The position numbers and the translations under genes are program-made. Below, piece after piece: positions 50,294 through 61,352 of a stretch of DNA of 64,000 nucleotides (positions within the stretch are counted from its first letter, which is position 1; each line of letters begins with the position of its first letter). The notes below the pieces were generated by a model. That model made no database searches. It saw nothing but the letters and a program-made list of their open reading frames with translations, and was not told the origin of the DNA. This DNA comes from Spirometra erinaceieuropaei (lineage: Eukaryota; Platyhelminthes; Cestoda; Diphyllobothriidea; Diphyllobothriidae): assembly GCA_902702965.1 (NCBI GenBank), contig CACRXP010000169.1:452401-516400 (forward strand), in the 5' to 3' direction.

Positions 50294-51147
50294 GCAGAGA
50301 CCACTCTCATGGGATGTTAAGTGAAATTCAGTAATGCGTTCTCGGCTAGGAATATGGGTTATAATACTGATTATTTTGTGGCATAATCCCATGATATTTC
50401 GGCTAGGTTGGCGTGCTGGCCTTTTAATGCACTTATTTTCGGCCGCCCGAGAAAACGCACTTGGTAAATGGGATACTTAAGTAGTTTGAATGTTGCTCAT
50501 TGATTTCAAGGCTCTTGGATATTTAAATTTATTTTATGGGATATATACAGAAAGATGTTCTTTCTTATGCACATGCATTAAAGATGACGTTCTCTTTAAA
50601 TTATGTGCTTGAAGAAATGATATTCCCTAATTTTGAAACGTTTATAATTATGAGACGGTGAAATGCGCATCCGAACAGCATTGTATCCGTACGTATATTA
50701 ATTTTCCTCACGAATTATACAGTCATTGTTTTCTCGCACGGAAAATAAACAACTTATAGACCGAAAGCCCTAAAGGCAAATGCTACGTTAGATCTGGATG
50801 AAGACTAATCGAGAAATAAAAAACTTTTCGGAACTAAATTATATTCTTTCTTTAAGTATGCATTTCAAGGACGTCGTGATTTGGTAATGTGTACAAGAAA
50901 GAATATTTTTATGAATATTTTCGATAAATCATATTTGGATATCTAAGGTAATCGAAAATCAGTGGAGAACATTCAGACTACTTATCTATTATTTTGCCGA
51001 GTGCGGTTTTTTGCAGGCGACTGCAAAGAAGTGCATGCAAAAACCAGCATCCCCATGTGTTTGAAATACCATTGGATTATGCCACAAGATAGTCGAAATC
51101 ACACTTCAGGCTTTCGGTCAGGATTTTGTGAGATCTGTCGTTGATCG
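50294..51147. mobile_element. Foldback element, subfamily II, decayed copy
   Basis: The left end is near CAGAGACCACTCTCATGGG and the right end near GATTTTGTGAGATCTGTCG. Internal landmarks remain on both arms: TTTTAATGCACTTATTTTCG and GAAGTGCATGCAAAAACCAG, GATACTTAAGTAG and CAGACTACTTATC. At 854 bp it is shorter than the others, with small deletions in the loop and arms. It lies just after the half element, so two family members are adjacent. Confidence 0.72.
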
Positions 51148-54100
51148 GGCATCCGACTTACTCTGACGAGAAAATGTGTTGATTTGACATAAAGAAGTGT
51201 ATCTCGTGAACAGCATCACACTTTCATATATCTCCAATACGCTAGTGACCTGTCCGAACCCTTCAGTCGACCGGTGGTGAAGCTATGCATAATGATTGAC
51301 GCTCTCTCTTTCGCGTGTCACGCGCTCACACATGTTAATTTTTTCGTCACTACCTACATCAATAAAGATAACCGTTTAGTTAACATGAGGGTGTTTGATC
51401 GCCTAATATATGCCGATACGATCGGGAGGCTCCCTGAAGTGATTTAATATGCAGATATAGTGTAGAAAAGAAAGAGGTGCTCGTGAGGTGTGGACCAAGA
51501 CTCCAGGTACTAGTATTCCAGGTGTGCTACAATGGATTTGCAAGTGTCCGACTGGTCTGAGGGGCAACTGGTATGTGCGGTCACAGCAGAGACAAGGCGA
51601 CGCTGAGTGCATTGCTCGAAGCCATCATATGTTTCCTGGCAGTTTTTTCAAACTGGTGATTGTGAACGTGTCCACTCAGGGCAGACCGAAGCTAGAGGGC
51701 GGGGTGCGTCGCTGAAGTAATATACACTCGAGTGCACCATGTGGGAATCGGCTTTCTGAAAGGGTATTATTGGTCAAATTGATTGTATGCTTGCAGAGAA
51801 AGTGTTCTTCACTAAGTGAAAGCACCCTCAGTATCCCCAAGAAGGCAGAGATGTGGGGTAGAGGAGCGCTACAAGAGACTGAGACAGGGAATGCAGGGCT
51901 GTATCCCAACACGAAAGAAGAATCGGGATGCAAATCGCCGATCAACACGAAAGGCCACCAAAATTCTATCCTTCAATCGAAAACTCTGTCTCCCCCTTGA
52001 TTTTAATAAGTAGTTTGCCTCGCTCCTGCCATGCTGAAATTTGCGCGAGATGTTTTGTGGCTTATTGTTGAGCTTCAAGTCTAGATCTCACGCAAGTCGC
52101 ATACTAATCAGTAATCGAAATGTGGACTCTGGTACCAGACGTCCATGAAAAAATGGAAATGCTCATTTTCGCCCTGTTCTCGGGATTAATCAACGGAAGC
52201 ACTTCTATGCTGCAGACTGTCTCTGTTCACAGCAGATAGGACACAAATCCATTGTAAATTGAGAGGGGCGTTCGATAGTCCACTCATCAAAAATTCAGTC
52301 TCAGGGGGCTTTTCTGGGGTTAATATATGGTTGGCCAATGACGGCAATTAGGACATAAATAGCCGTTTCTGTTCCTCCCATTTCACGACATCATACGCGC
52401 GTTGCAATTGACCCTTTGATTAGGATGTATAATAACGGAGCCGTTGACTTTTGACGCATTTCGCTTGCGTTTACATAAGCTTCTCATTAACCATTTGCCG
52501 TCTAGACACGGTTTTTGATACCCGACGCAATACACTGTCCTCGTTCAAAGTATCAGTCATTTCTGGAGAAAACAGACGCAAGCGCTATGGAGTGTTTCAT
52601 TAGCAATGCTTTCTGCGTTTTTCCCTCATATCCCTTTGACATTTGTTTAACTGGGAGTCTGTGTTTGCTCTGTATTTCTAAATTTCTCTCATTCAAGTTT
52701 CAGCCGAAATTCAGTTATAAATATTGTAGTCATTATGATCTAAAATCATATTCACCCCATATTTTTCTGGGTTATCCTGTAGAATTTTCCTATTTTCACG
52801 ACTCCACTTCGAAATTTCATTTCATTCGGTTTGGACATCTCGATTGTTATGCCCTGGATTAAACGAGACTTCCTGCCCTGTTTTGTTTTGGTCCGTTTCT
52901 GTTTTAAGTAAAAAGCATTTTTAAACCTTGAGTCCCATAGTGCCATCTGAGGTTTTCTGTGGAACTGATAGCTTGTACTACTCGTTTTAGCCCGTCATTT
53001 GAGTGTGCCTTTGCTGCGGTGGCCGCAGGTTTTTTCAATCTGCTCCCAAAGTATACGGTGTGTGCAACAATCTCCACTTAGTTTGTACTTCTCGAAATCT
53101 CCTCTATGGTTCAAAAAACCATCTTTATAAGATATCTTGAAAGTCCTACAAACATATGCGATTACGGTCATGTAGCGACGGTTAAATAATTTGCCCTGTT
53201 TTCCAAATGTTAGCGAGTTATGAGTAGAAGTGGCAAAGTTCATGAAACCCGCTATATGGAATCCATATAGTTAGACTGAAATAACTCGGAAATTGTTGGT
53301 TCTGCATGCTAAATCAGTGGTGTGATGCGAAGAAAGCCATTCAGGCTTGTTTTCTTGACTGATTATATTCGACTCTTATAAACACCAACGTTTTCCGATA
53401 CCAGATGCTTTTTAAAACCTTTTAATACCATGAGCAAAGTTTCTGCGCGCCTCCGTTGGTTTTTAAATGGGCCTTAGACCTGGAGAGGGATATTGAGGCA
53501 AAGCAGTTCACAAAGATTAAAATTGCGCTTTTGGTCTTAGGGAGTAAAGTGGGATCGGCCGTAAAAAACCCTCGGTCTAGAATAATTCACGAATCCTTTT
53601 GACCTAAATGGTATCCTGTCTTCAAAATGGATATTGTAATCGTAGAACACGCCCGTAAAATTGACCCTATTTTCAATTATTAGGTTTGCAGGAATAACCT
53701 AGGAATTTCTTACATCGTATTCTTCGCACATCCTTCTGAATGTAAGAGGGCGACTTCACAGTTTGATTTAGTGCATGCATAGTCTGCTGACGGAAAGTGC
53801 ACCAATCAATCCCTTTGGGAGATATTTAAATATTGATAAACACTGACAGTAACTGCATGATATCTATATGCTGGGAAAGAAAAGGAAAAGGACATAAAAA
53901 AGAATGGAATGAATACCTTCCATGTTGACTGCTTTGGGAAGATTAATATCTGTCAATTGCACTCATGTAGAGAAACTTTGACAGGTTACACTCTGACCGT
54001 TCCTTGCTAGATAACAAAGGTCATCGGTAGTCAGCCGTGAAACATGGCAAGATGCTTCTTGTGAAGAAAACATACAAGATAACCTTTTTCATCTAACCAA

Positions 54101-54754
54101 CAGCAAAGGGTCGCAAGTCTTGGTTACGGAAGCTCTTTTGCAGGAGCAACCCTGTATTTCGTCTTAAATAACGTGTTTAACATCAAGCTTTGATTTAGTG
54201 GCTATGCCGCATATTATACATACGTTAGAAGGAATGGGGATCACGGATGATCAGAAATATCTTTTTAAATTTCTTTTCCTTCTTGACAGGGGTACGCAAT
54301 ACATACTCCTATAAAATGTGCTCTATGAGCCAATGTCGCTTTACGTCATTTAGGCACTTCAGCTTTTTCTATAAGCGGCATAACTTCTAAGTAATCTAGA
54401 GTTCTTTTCAACATTCTACCTTCCATTATTTTCACATAAATGCGTTATACTTTTCATTAAGCACTTCGCTCGATGCTTTCGGGAGAGGTTCGTTACCCTG
54501 TGCATTTGAAAGCGCGCCTGCTCAGTCCCGTACAACTGAAGACTCGTAGATCTGAGCACAAAAGAGCTCGACTATGTTCCGAAACCTAAAAAATCTCGAC
54601 GGATATTTCCAAGGCAACGGAACAGCATCCGGCGTGAGAGGTAGTACAGAACATAGAAAGCTTGGAACTCATTTGCATAAATGCTGAAATGAGAGCTTGT
54701 GTTTGTTTTTTTCCCTCTAAAGAACAGGATGTACATAATTTGAAGGAGGCCGTC
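51148..54754. other. No supported gene
   Basis: About 3.6 kb. Frames of up to 115 codons (52515-52862, plus) are at chance level. Confidence 0.4.
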
Positions 54755-54822
54755 NNNNNNNNNNNNNNNNNNNNNNNNNNNNNNNNNNNNNNNNNNNNNN
54801 NNNNNNNNNNNNNNNNNNNNNN
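54755..54822. other. Assembly gap (68 Ns)
   Basis: A run of 68 Ns. Repeat B sequence starts directly at its right edge, so the missing DNA is probably the rest of that copy. Frames predicted across it are not meaningful. Confidence 0.98.
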
Positions 54823-54925
54823 TGACGGACGCTGTGCAGGTCTACTATCACTATAAACCAATTCGCTCGCATGGCATCGTCCATGCATCCGCCCTGCTAT
54901 GGGGCACACAGTGAATGTCGCCGGT
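54823..54925 (-). repeat. GC-rich repeat family B, copy 7, cut by the gap
   Basis: On the minus strand: GGCGACATTCACTGTGTGCC, GAATTGGTTTATAGTGATAG and TAGACCTGCACAGCGTCCGT, the centre of the family consensus. The GC-rich right half would lie in the gap. Confidence 0.6.
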
Positions 54926-56800
54926 AACGACGATCAAACCTCGAATGACAGTAGTTTGCAGGTACTCGTTCTTAGTCAACAAAATGCATTCGAAAGTGCC
55001 TTACCTGAGGAAATTATGAAATGTTGGCTTGCTTTTCAGTCGTCCAGTAAATTTTTAACAACCTTGCAAACGTCCCTTTGTAACTATGAAGCTTATTTCC
55101 CGTGTGATTTGAAAATCAGAATTGTAAACACGCGGCCAGAAGGCACGGACACCTTCTAGCCATTGGTTTTTATTTTCAGCCATGACAGAACATGCGCATT
55201 ACAAGGCTACAGCGGTAGGTCCGCAAAAATCGCTATAGCGCTAAGTCAACTGAACATTTTAATGGAGAAGGAATTCTCAGTACTAAAAACGCCTGACCAG
55301 GTTAAACTGCATTTTACGGAAGCTAACTATGGACTATAGCTTCGGATTTGCGGCCGAAGTTAACGCTCATCATCCACTGAAATTGTCTTGCTGATTCCAG
55401 TCGAGACCGAAGCAGTTGCTCTCATTCACAACGCAAGTCTGTCCATGAAGTTAGAACTTTCAGTTGTACGAAATACGAGAAGTGGATCCCAACTGACTTT
55501 TTAATCTAATATAATTCAAAATGTACTTTTTAAGAAACTGCAGGTCACGGCTACTGATTTAGTCTTGATATTGGAAACTGTGCTTAGACATGCTGCTTAA
55601 AAAGTGTTTGGTTTCTCCTGACGACACCGGTCTTAAACTATCAGAATTCAGTGGAGTAGGGAAACCTTTTACGACGACCCTTAGTGAATCTTTGTGGAGG
55701 ATACCACCAGCAGTACTACGGGCTTTAGAGTCCTGTTACAAAAAACAGCCGACCTTTGACCAGCGAAAGGCAATATTGTCACGCCAAGGTTTTAATGATT
55801 TTGTTTGAGGATTTCGCTAAGGCTTCATTCTTCGTTTTTAAATAGATTTAAATATTTTGACAATTTTTTAACAACATTATTCATTTGCCTATAGCTGTGT
55901 ATACTTTCTCCCCAGGACAAATGTCTTCCATTTTCCACTTTCGAACTTCCCTGAAATTTATTTTCTCAAGCAGGTACTATGTGATTTTAATTTAGCCATA
56001 ATGGATAACTGGGGGTGCGTGGGTTGTGTCTACATCAGTCAGGTGGTTTGGAAATAAATCGGGAGTCAGATGGGAGAACGTTAGCTGTTTTTTCGTTCAT
56101 CTGGGAATTTTAAAAGACGGTATCCTTCACCAATGTTAAACACCGGTGCATCCTAGACAGAAGGTAATACGAGCGCCAATTTGGACTTCACTTCGGCAAA
56201 CTGTGCTAAGGCCAAACGCCACACGGTCTGCAACCATGCTGTCAAAGTAAATAGCTTGGTGACGAAATGCACAAATAAGTTGGCAGTGATTTCATCCACA
56301 AAACCTATTCGGTGAGCTGAACTGGACATTAAGTGGGCCATTGACAGTTCGCGAGATCCGTTGCGCGCATACGCAGCAGCAGTATTATTCTGGAGCGATT
56401 AAAGTGTTGAGCCTATCTTAGTCGTAACAACTGGGAACCCTAAACCCAGTTGGTAGAATCAGGCGAGGGGTGACAGTTTAAAGGATTTATTTCGTACGCC
56501 GGACCGAAGTTTTCTTAGCAGTCTGAGTAAAATGGCTACACGCCAACGGTTTGCGTCAGTCAGCCTGGACAGGGACACGCGTGAGGTGCTTGCGGACATT
56601 TATGCCACTGTCGACAGTGGAAAGAAGGTTGACCAGTTAACTGGCACCTACAAGACAAGAAGACCGTTCCATTCTCCGCTTCCTTGGTTGGCTACACGTC
56701 TAGCTGACACATTTTTGTGGATTTGGCTGGGCTTCTATACTGCATGCAACTGGAATGACCCTTCGCAATGAGAAATAATGGCCCCTAAGTGAAGAGGCAA
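54926..56800. other. No supported gene; two weak open frames
   Basis: Frames at 55590-55808 (72 codons) and 56532-56771 (79 codons), both plus strand with ATG starts, give balanced amino-acid compositions. The second has a purine at -3 and G at +4. Neither has a domain I recognise, and both are within chance length. They could be exons, but the sequence alone does not show it. Confidence 0.25.
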
Positions 56801-57095
56801 GCTTTAGCTGGTGACCGGGCTCTGTGTAACGATCACCACATGGAGGCCTGGCCGCGCCTCCAAGTCGTTAGGTTCACGGGCTCTACATTCACTCGCTGGT
56901 GACAGCAACGGCACCGGGTGTGTCAGTGGGTAGGGGCACGAGAAGATCCTGGGGCGGGGGAGAGGGGGAGGAGGAGACAGGGAGAAGGAGACGGATAGGG
57001 TGGAAAACTTGCTCTGCACAGTGAAGGAACTTGATTGACAGCCTCGCCTCCGTGCTCCCCCACCCCTGCCCTGTCTTTACCTACTACGTACAAAG
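56801..57095. other. GC-rich island with purine-rich strand asymmetry
   Basis: A run of G and A on the plus strand (about 56935-57002) is followed by C-rich DNA (57040-57075). No coding evidence. Confidence 0.35.
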
Positions 57096-58680
57096 GTTGT
57101 AACATGACTCACATGCACGCGACTGCTTGCTTTAGGTAGCAGCAGACGTTGCAGTCAATCAGATTTGTCAGAAAACAGGCTGAATGCGTTTATGGTTTAC
57201 AGACGGTCTGCATGAGCGTGTTAAAAGAATCTGGCGCAGGTATAAAGGAGCTTAAAAGCAAACCATCCAAGTATGGCGTGTCTCATCACCTTCAAATCTG
57301 TGCATGCAGTCTAAATATGTCAGTCAGGAGGAATTAGCTGTGTGTCGGGTCATATTTTCACTAATCCAGCCGTTAGTTGTAAGGTCAGGGCAGCAGTGTT
57401 TCTGCGAAAATGTGCTCTACCCACGCATTCTTCGCGCTTTCCAAACAGCCGACTACTGTCGTTGACGGCCATACGTAAGTGGAAGCAATACCCATCCCCG
57501 CAGCCCTCCCGCCATAGCGGCTTCCACCTCTTTGGAAACACGGAGTTTATGCAACTAATTAGATAACTTAACTGACGATCGAATAAAGAGAAAGACACCT
57601 CTGATCGTCCTTGAAACGCCTTGGTGTAGGTTGGACATCAGAACGCTCCGAGATACCCAGTCCCCCGAACAAACGCAACTGCATAAAGTAGGCGTGAGTT
57701 TTCCTCTCTTTTGAGGTGGGCATTCAAAGACAGAAAGTCTGGGATGCTGGAGAAACAGCATCGCCTTCATCTTATATGAAATAACCAAGGGCCTCTTAAC
57801 AGTAAGTCCCACCCCGTCGCGGAGAGAAATTCTCAAAACAGTCAAGACCTAGTCCCCACGCCCCCACCGAAAAAGACGACTGATGACGCCGTCGGGACAA
57901 ATCCTACGTGAGTCCTCACATCTCCTGCCTGTTTGTGCCGGAGGTGGAAAAGCGAATGTTCTCGGTCGATTTTTTTGTACTGATCACGCCCGAACTCTGT
58001 TTTGCCAAGAAAGAATGGCGAATATAGGGAGGGCGAGATACATGTCAAGCATCAAAAAAAAATCTTATGCGTTAGTCACCATGGCGTCCACTCTGGAATA
58101 GTAGTTATTCGAACCTTTTGCGGTGAACGAAGTTATTGATATTATCATCACTATAGGACGAGGTGAGGGCCCATTTACCTTTCCCTTCGTTTGCGTCGTC
58201 AGTTAGTCCCCATACTATTTGTAATCTTTTTTGGGCAAAAATGAAACTCAATTTCTCCCTGGCGTGAGAGCAGACAGGTATGGTATGAGTTAAAGATAGT
58301 GCGAAACGCCAGACATCTAAGCAAACACATGCCTCACTCGTCCGCATAATAGCTCTGGAAGAAACGCGCACGGATGAGCAGTACGATTGTGAAGACCTAC
58401 GAGACTTTTAATTCCTCTCTCGTTGCAAGACGTCTGATTTCCGTTAAATTGTCACTCGAATGAAACGCCCAGCGTCCCTATATAGATCAGTGCTTTGAAG
58501 ACGCCTTTTACGGAAATTCGTATGTTAGATACTTGAGTCAAGGAAGGATTAAGCGGAGTCAAATTGCTCAAACGGGCGGGAAAGAAAATAAGCGAACACT
58601 GGCAATACTTTTTATATGGTTTCCTACTAAGAGAGATGGATCTGGACATGAACTGTAATGCCAATAGAAGCGAACAGACG
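57096..58680. other. No supported gene
   Basis: About 1.6 kb; only short frames at chance level. Confidence 0.4.
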
Positions 58681-58699
58681 AGTCCCAGGAAGCAGTCTT

Positions 58700-58733
58700 G
58701 AAGAAGAAGAAGAAGAAGAAGAAGAAGAAGAAG
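58700..58733. repeat. GAA trinucleotide microsatellite
   Basis: Eleven GAA units plus one base at the outer edge of the PLE 3' region. The same position holds only CTTGAAGAAGG in the copy at 1.48 kb, and three to four units near 61505-61520 on the other strand, so it expanded at this locus. The Leu-rich minus-strand frame is a by-product. Confidence 0.95.
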
Positions 58734-58766
58734 ACACGATCGCCGGGACAAGAGCTTTATTAGCCT

Positions 58767-58800
58767 GACGTTTCGAATTCCTGCTCGAATCCATCATCAG
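58767..58800 (-). ncRNA. Hammerhead-ribozyme-like core, copy 2
   Basis: CTGATGA (58794-58800), a 6-bp helix II with one G-U pair (58787-58792 with 58775-58780), the same six-base loop as copy 1, GAAAC (58770-58774) and GTC (58767-58769), all on the minus strand. This copy is directly linked to a PLE coding end. Confidence 0.68.
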
Positions 58801-58908
58801 AGACAAAAGCAGATAAGGGTGGTTCATGCACAAGGGGCTGCAGTATTTATAGGATGCAGTAACCATGCTACCGCATACCTATGAATATTCACGGCTCTCT
58901 CCCTTTCA

Positions 58909-59150
58909 TCAGGAATCGTTGCCCGTGGCGCGATGGCCGAAATTCGCGTCGTTAATTGCTGCAATTTCATCACGTGCGTTGGATGTTGGTATGATGATTG
59001 CTCGACCATTTGACGCGCTGACCCGGGTGTTGGTAAGAGTGTTCACCTGTTCGCTCCCCGCGAGGCCAATTATTCCTCCTAGACAAAGTCTCAGCACGGA
59101 GTATTGAATGGGAAGATCATTGCACTTGTTAATAGACTGGGGGCCAGCGC
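58909..59150 (-). pseudogene. PLE C-terminal coding fragment, minus strand
   Basis: Reads GPQSINKCNDLPIQYSVLRL, then LGGIIGLAGSEQVNTLTNTR, then a Ser/Ala/Asp-rich tail ending HRATGNDS and a stop at 58909-58911. It aligns with the end of the plus-strand fragment at 59600-59693 and with the tail at 31542. In Penelope-like elements this region follows the reverse transcriptase and GIY-YIG endonuclease. Only the last 80 or so codons are present and no upstream domain exists on this strand, so it is a 5'-truncated copy. The frame itself is open. Confidence 0.82.
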
Positions 59151-59697
59151 AACTTTATCAACCGGTGCATACGCAAAAGGGACGAAAGGCCTAACCGAAG
59201 GGACACTAAATTTTGTCGAGCGCTTCTGTATGTCAAGAACGTTTCAGAAGCCGTCGTCTGCCTTCTCGCACCACATGGGGTTGGAGTTGCACACAGACCG
59301 GAGGCAACCATCAGGCGTCAGTTAATGAAACCGAAAGACCCACTGCCACGGCAAGAAACGTCTGGAGTCGTTTATCGGATCTGATGCAGTTGCAGACAAA
59401 GCAACTTCGTCGGAGAAACCGGAAGACAGCTCCGGACGAGAATGGCTGAACACGCTGCAGCAGTGCGGAGAAATGACGCCAGCTCTCAAGTTGCGGCTCA
59501 TTCGACGGGTTCGGCCATACATTCAAATTTGACGAGGCCGAAGTTCTCACAAGGGGTGACAACCGGGTGAGCCGGGAGCTGCTTGAGTCATGGTTTATTG
59601 GCCCCCAGTCTATCAGCAAGTGCAATGATCTGTCCATTCAATACTCCGTGCCGAGACTTCGTCTAGGAGGAGTAATTGACCACGCGGGGAGCGCATT
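59150..59697 (+). pseudogene. PLE GIY-YIG region, plus strand, broken
   Basis: From about 59150 the frame reads through RKRDERPNRRDTKFCR and YVKNVSEAVVCLLAPHGVGV to QETSGVVYRI (59364-59381). GVVYRI with the later FVGETGRQL and RTRMAEHAAAVRRN form the GIY-YIG-type endonuclease signature of Penelope-like elements. After it come HTFKFDEAEVLTRGDNRVSR and ELLESWFIGPQS. Two lesions break it: an in-frame TGA at 59382-59384 between the two halves of the endonuclease motif, and a one-base frameshift near 59508-59513. There is no reverse transcriptase upstream, because the fragment begins where the minus-strand copy begins. It ends at 59697, next to foldback sequence. Confidence 0.83.
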
Positions 59698-59711
59698 AAT
59701 AAATTCAGGGG

Positions 59712-59950
59712 GCGATGCTTTATGGGCAGACATTTCACGATCCTAAAAATTCTCATAATTACAAGCTTTTAAAAAACAATAAATACCTTTTCATCGGATA
59801 TAAAGTTTGAAGCTGCAATTCTCTGTCGTCCTAGCACAAGAAGAAAATAATTTTTCCCATATTTCTTAGATAAAATACTTAAATGTATAACAGCATCGAA
59901 AAAATAAGAAGAGTTCATGCTACCAAAACATTCATTTTTGCATTAGATGG
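59712..59950. mobile_element. Foldback element fragment
   Basis: Part of the loop and the start of a right arm: GGGCAGACATTTCACGATCC, AAAATTCTCATAATTACAAG, GCATCGAAAAAATAAG and TTCATGCTACC. No terminus is present. The fragment abuts the truncated PLE. Confidence 0.6.
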
Positions 59951-61248
59951 AACAGCTGTTGTATTTCGGTTATTAGTTTATATTGAGTTACACAAGAGTG
60001 TGTTGATACTTTAGTCTAATTTGGTACTGTGACGCTGGTCCACTGACCAAAACGAACATTCCTAAAATTCAAGCGATTGTGAACAGGCTTCGCAAATTTG
60101 ACAGCACCATCTAACCTAGAAGTTTTACCACCGAACACAAGAACACTGCAGTGGCCCTCTCTGTCATCATTAACTCCGTGTTCTCTGACGTTTAGCATCT
60201 GGCATGAATAGCTATTGGACATTCTCCCATGGTTGGATGTTTACTGCCTCAGTCAAATGAAATGAGCTCGTCGGGCAGTGGCGAGGGTGTAGCTCGGTAA
60301 TCAGCAGAACTCTGGTTGACGCCTTAATTTTGCAGCCGACTGGTTGAGGCGTTGACTCGTCGATGACGGTAAATGGACCAGAAAGTGTCAGCCCAGTGTC
60401 CTTCTTTTCTGCAAAATGTAGTAGCTGTTGATTGTCATTTGTCACATCATCGCCTGCATAGGCTATTGGCCTTCTTCCCCGGGACAAAACAGAACCGCTT
60501 GTTTTGTCCTAAAATTGGACCATATCACTGAGTGCCATCCCCATGTAATTATCATATCTGCGAAGAACATTCCATGCTGTTTTCTGTTTTGGCCGCTGTA
60601 AGCTATCCTGTGTAAAAGAGTAATTGATGCCTACATTTGGCCTACCGGGCTACTTCAATGGGCACAACTTTGCGGACTGTTCCACAAGCCCACGTTGTCA
60701 CAGCCCGACTGCACTGCTCCCTCTATGTCTTGAATGTCAACGAAGAAGGTGGTAGAATAATGGCTGTTCATTTAAAAGGGAACAAACTTATTCGACTATA
60801 CCTTGTGCTGTCTGGCTGTTGGGTTTTTGCGCTAAGATGCCAGAACCTCCAAAAACTATTATGATGGCTGATAAAGATACGCTTGCACTAAAATCCCCCA
60901 CGTGCGTTCCAATAAGATATCCAATTCAGTCACTGATATGCATGCTACGGTGCACGCGGCAACCGATGCGCTCCGCAACCCGGGTCCAGTGATGTTCGCG
61001 AATAGTATGAGAAGTGGGCTACTGAATCGAGAACAGACTTGTGGTAGTGGGTGATAGTGCGCGAATATTTTTCAACTCTGATACCAAAACTCCGACGACT
61101 TCCAGTCTTCATGGGTACAAACTGGATGTCTGTGGCTTGCCTCGAGTTCAAATCTCATATTAGGACTCCTGGATTATAAATATATCTGGGATCAACTTCT
61201 ACCTCCCCTCTGTCATAACGACATGCGCGACTTCTGGTGGAAACGGCA
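59951..61248. other. No supported gene; paired minus-strand frames
   Basis: Two neighbouring minus-strand frames (60212-60487, 91 codons; 60016-60222, 68 codons) overlap slightly in different phases and have balanced composition. That could mean a decayed coding unit, but I do not recognise a product. Confidence 0.3.
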
Positions 61249-61352
61249 CGCGCTCCCCTTCGTCAAGGATGGATGCCCGCTGGTGCGATAATTGCTTGAT
61301 GGCCGGCCATTATCGCACCTGCGGGCATCCATCCTTGACGAAGGGGAGCGCG
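61249..61352. repeat. Near-perfect hairpin, 44-bp arms
   Basis: The arms 61249-61292 and 61309-61352 are inverted copies with a single mismatch, separated by a 16-base spacer (61293-61308) that itself contains GGCCGGCC. PLE 3' sequence begins directly after the right arm. No target duplication is obvious. Confidence 0.93.

Larger units (their letters stand above)
58690..58908 (-). mobile_element. PLE 3' untranslated region with hammerhead-like core
   Basis: Follows the stop of the PLE C-terminus at 58909-58911 on the minus strand. It contains GGTATGCGGTAGCATGG, TATAAATACTGCAG, the hammerhead-like core at 58767-58800, AATAAAGCTCTTGT, GATCGTGTC and a GAA microsatellite. The same order is found at 1440-1625 and, on the other strand, at 61353-61560. 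Confidence 0.82.

Noticed and set aside
49934..50392. 152-codon minus-strand frame
   Set aside because: It runs across two decayed transposon copies of different subfamilies and has no coherent product.
54586..54909. 107-codon frame across the N run
   Set aside because: It is open only because Ns hide stops, and part of it is repeat B.
58452..58751. Leucine-run frame resembling a signal peptide
   Set aside because: The Leu run is the GAA microsatellite read on the opposite strand.
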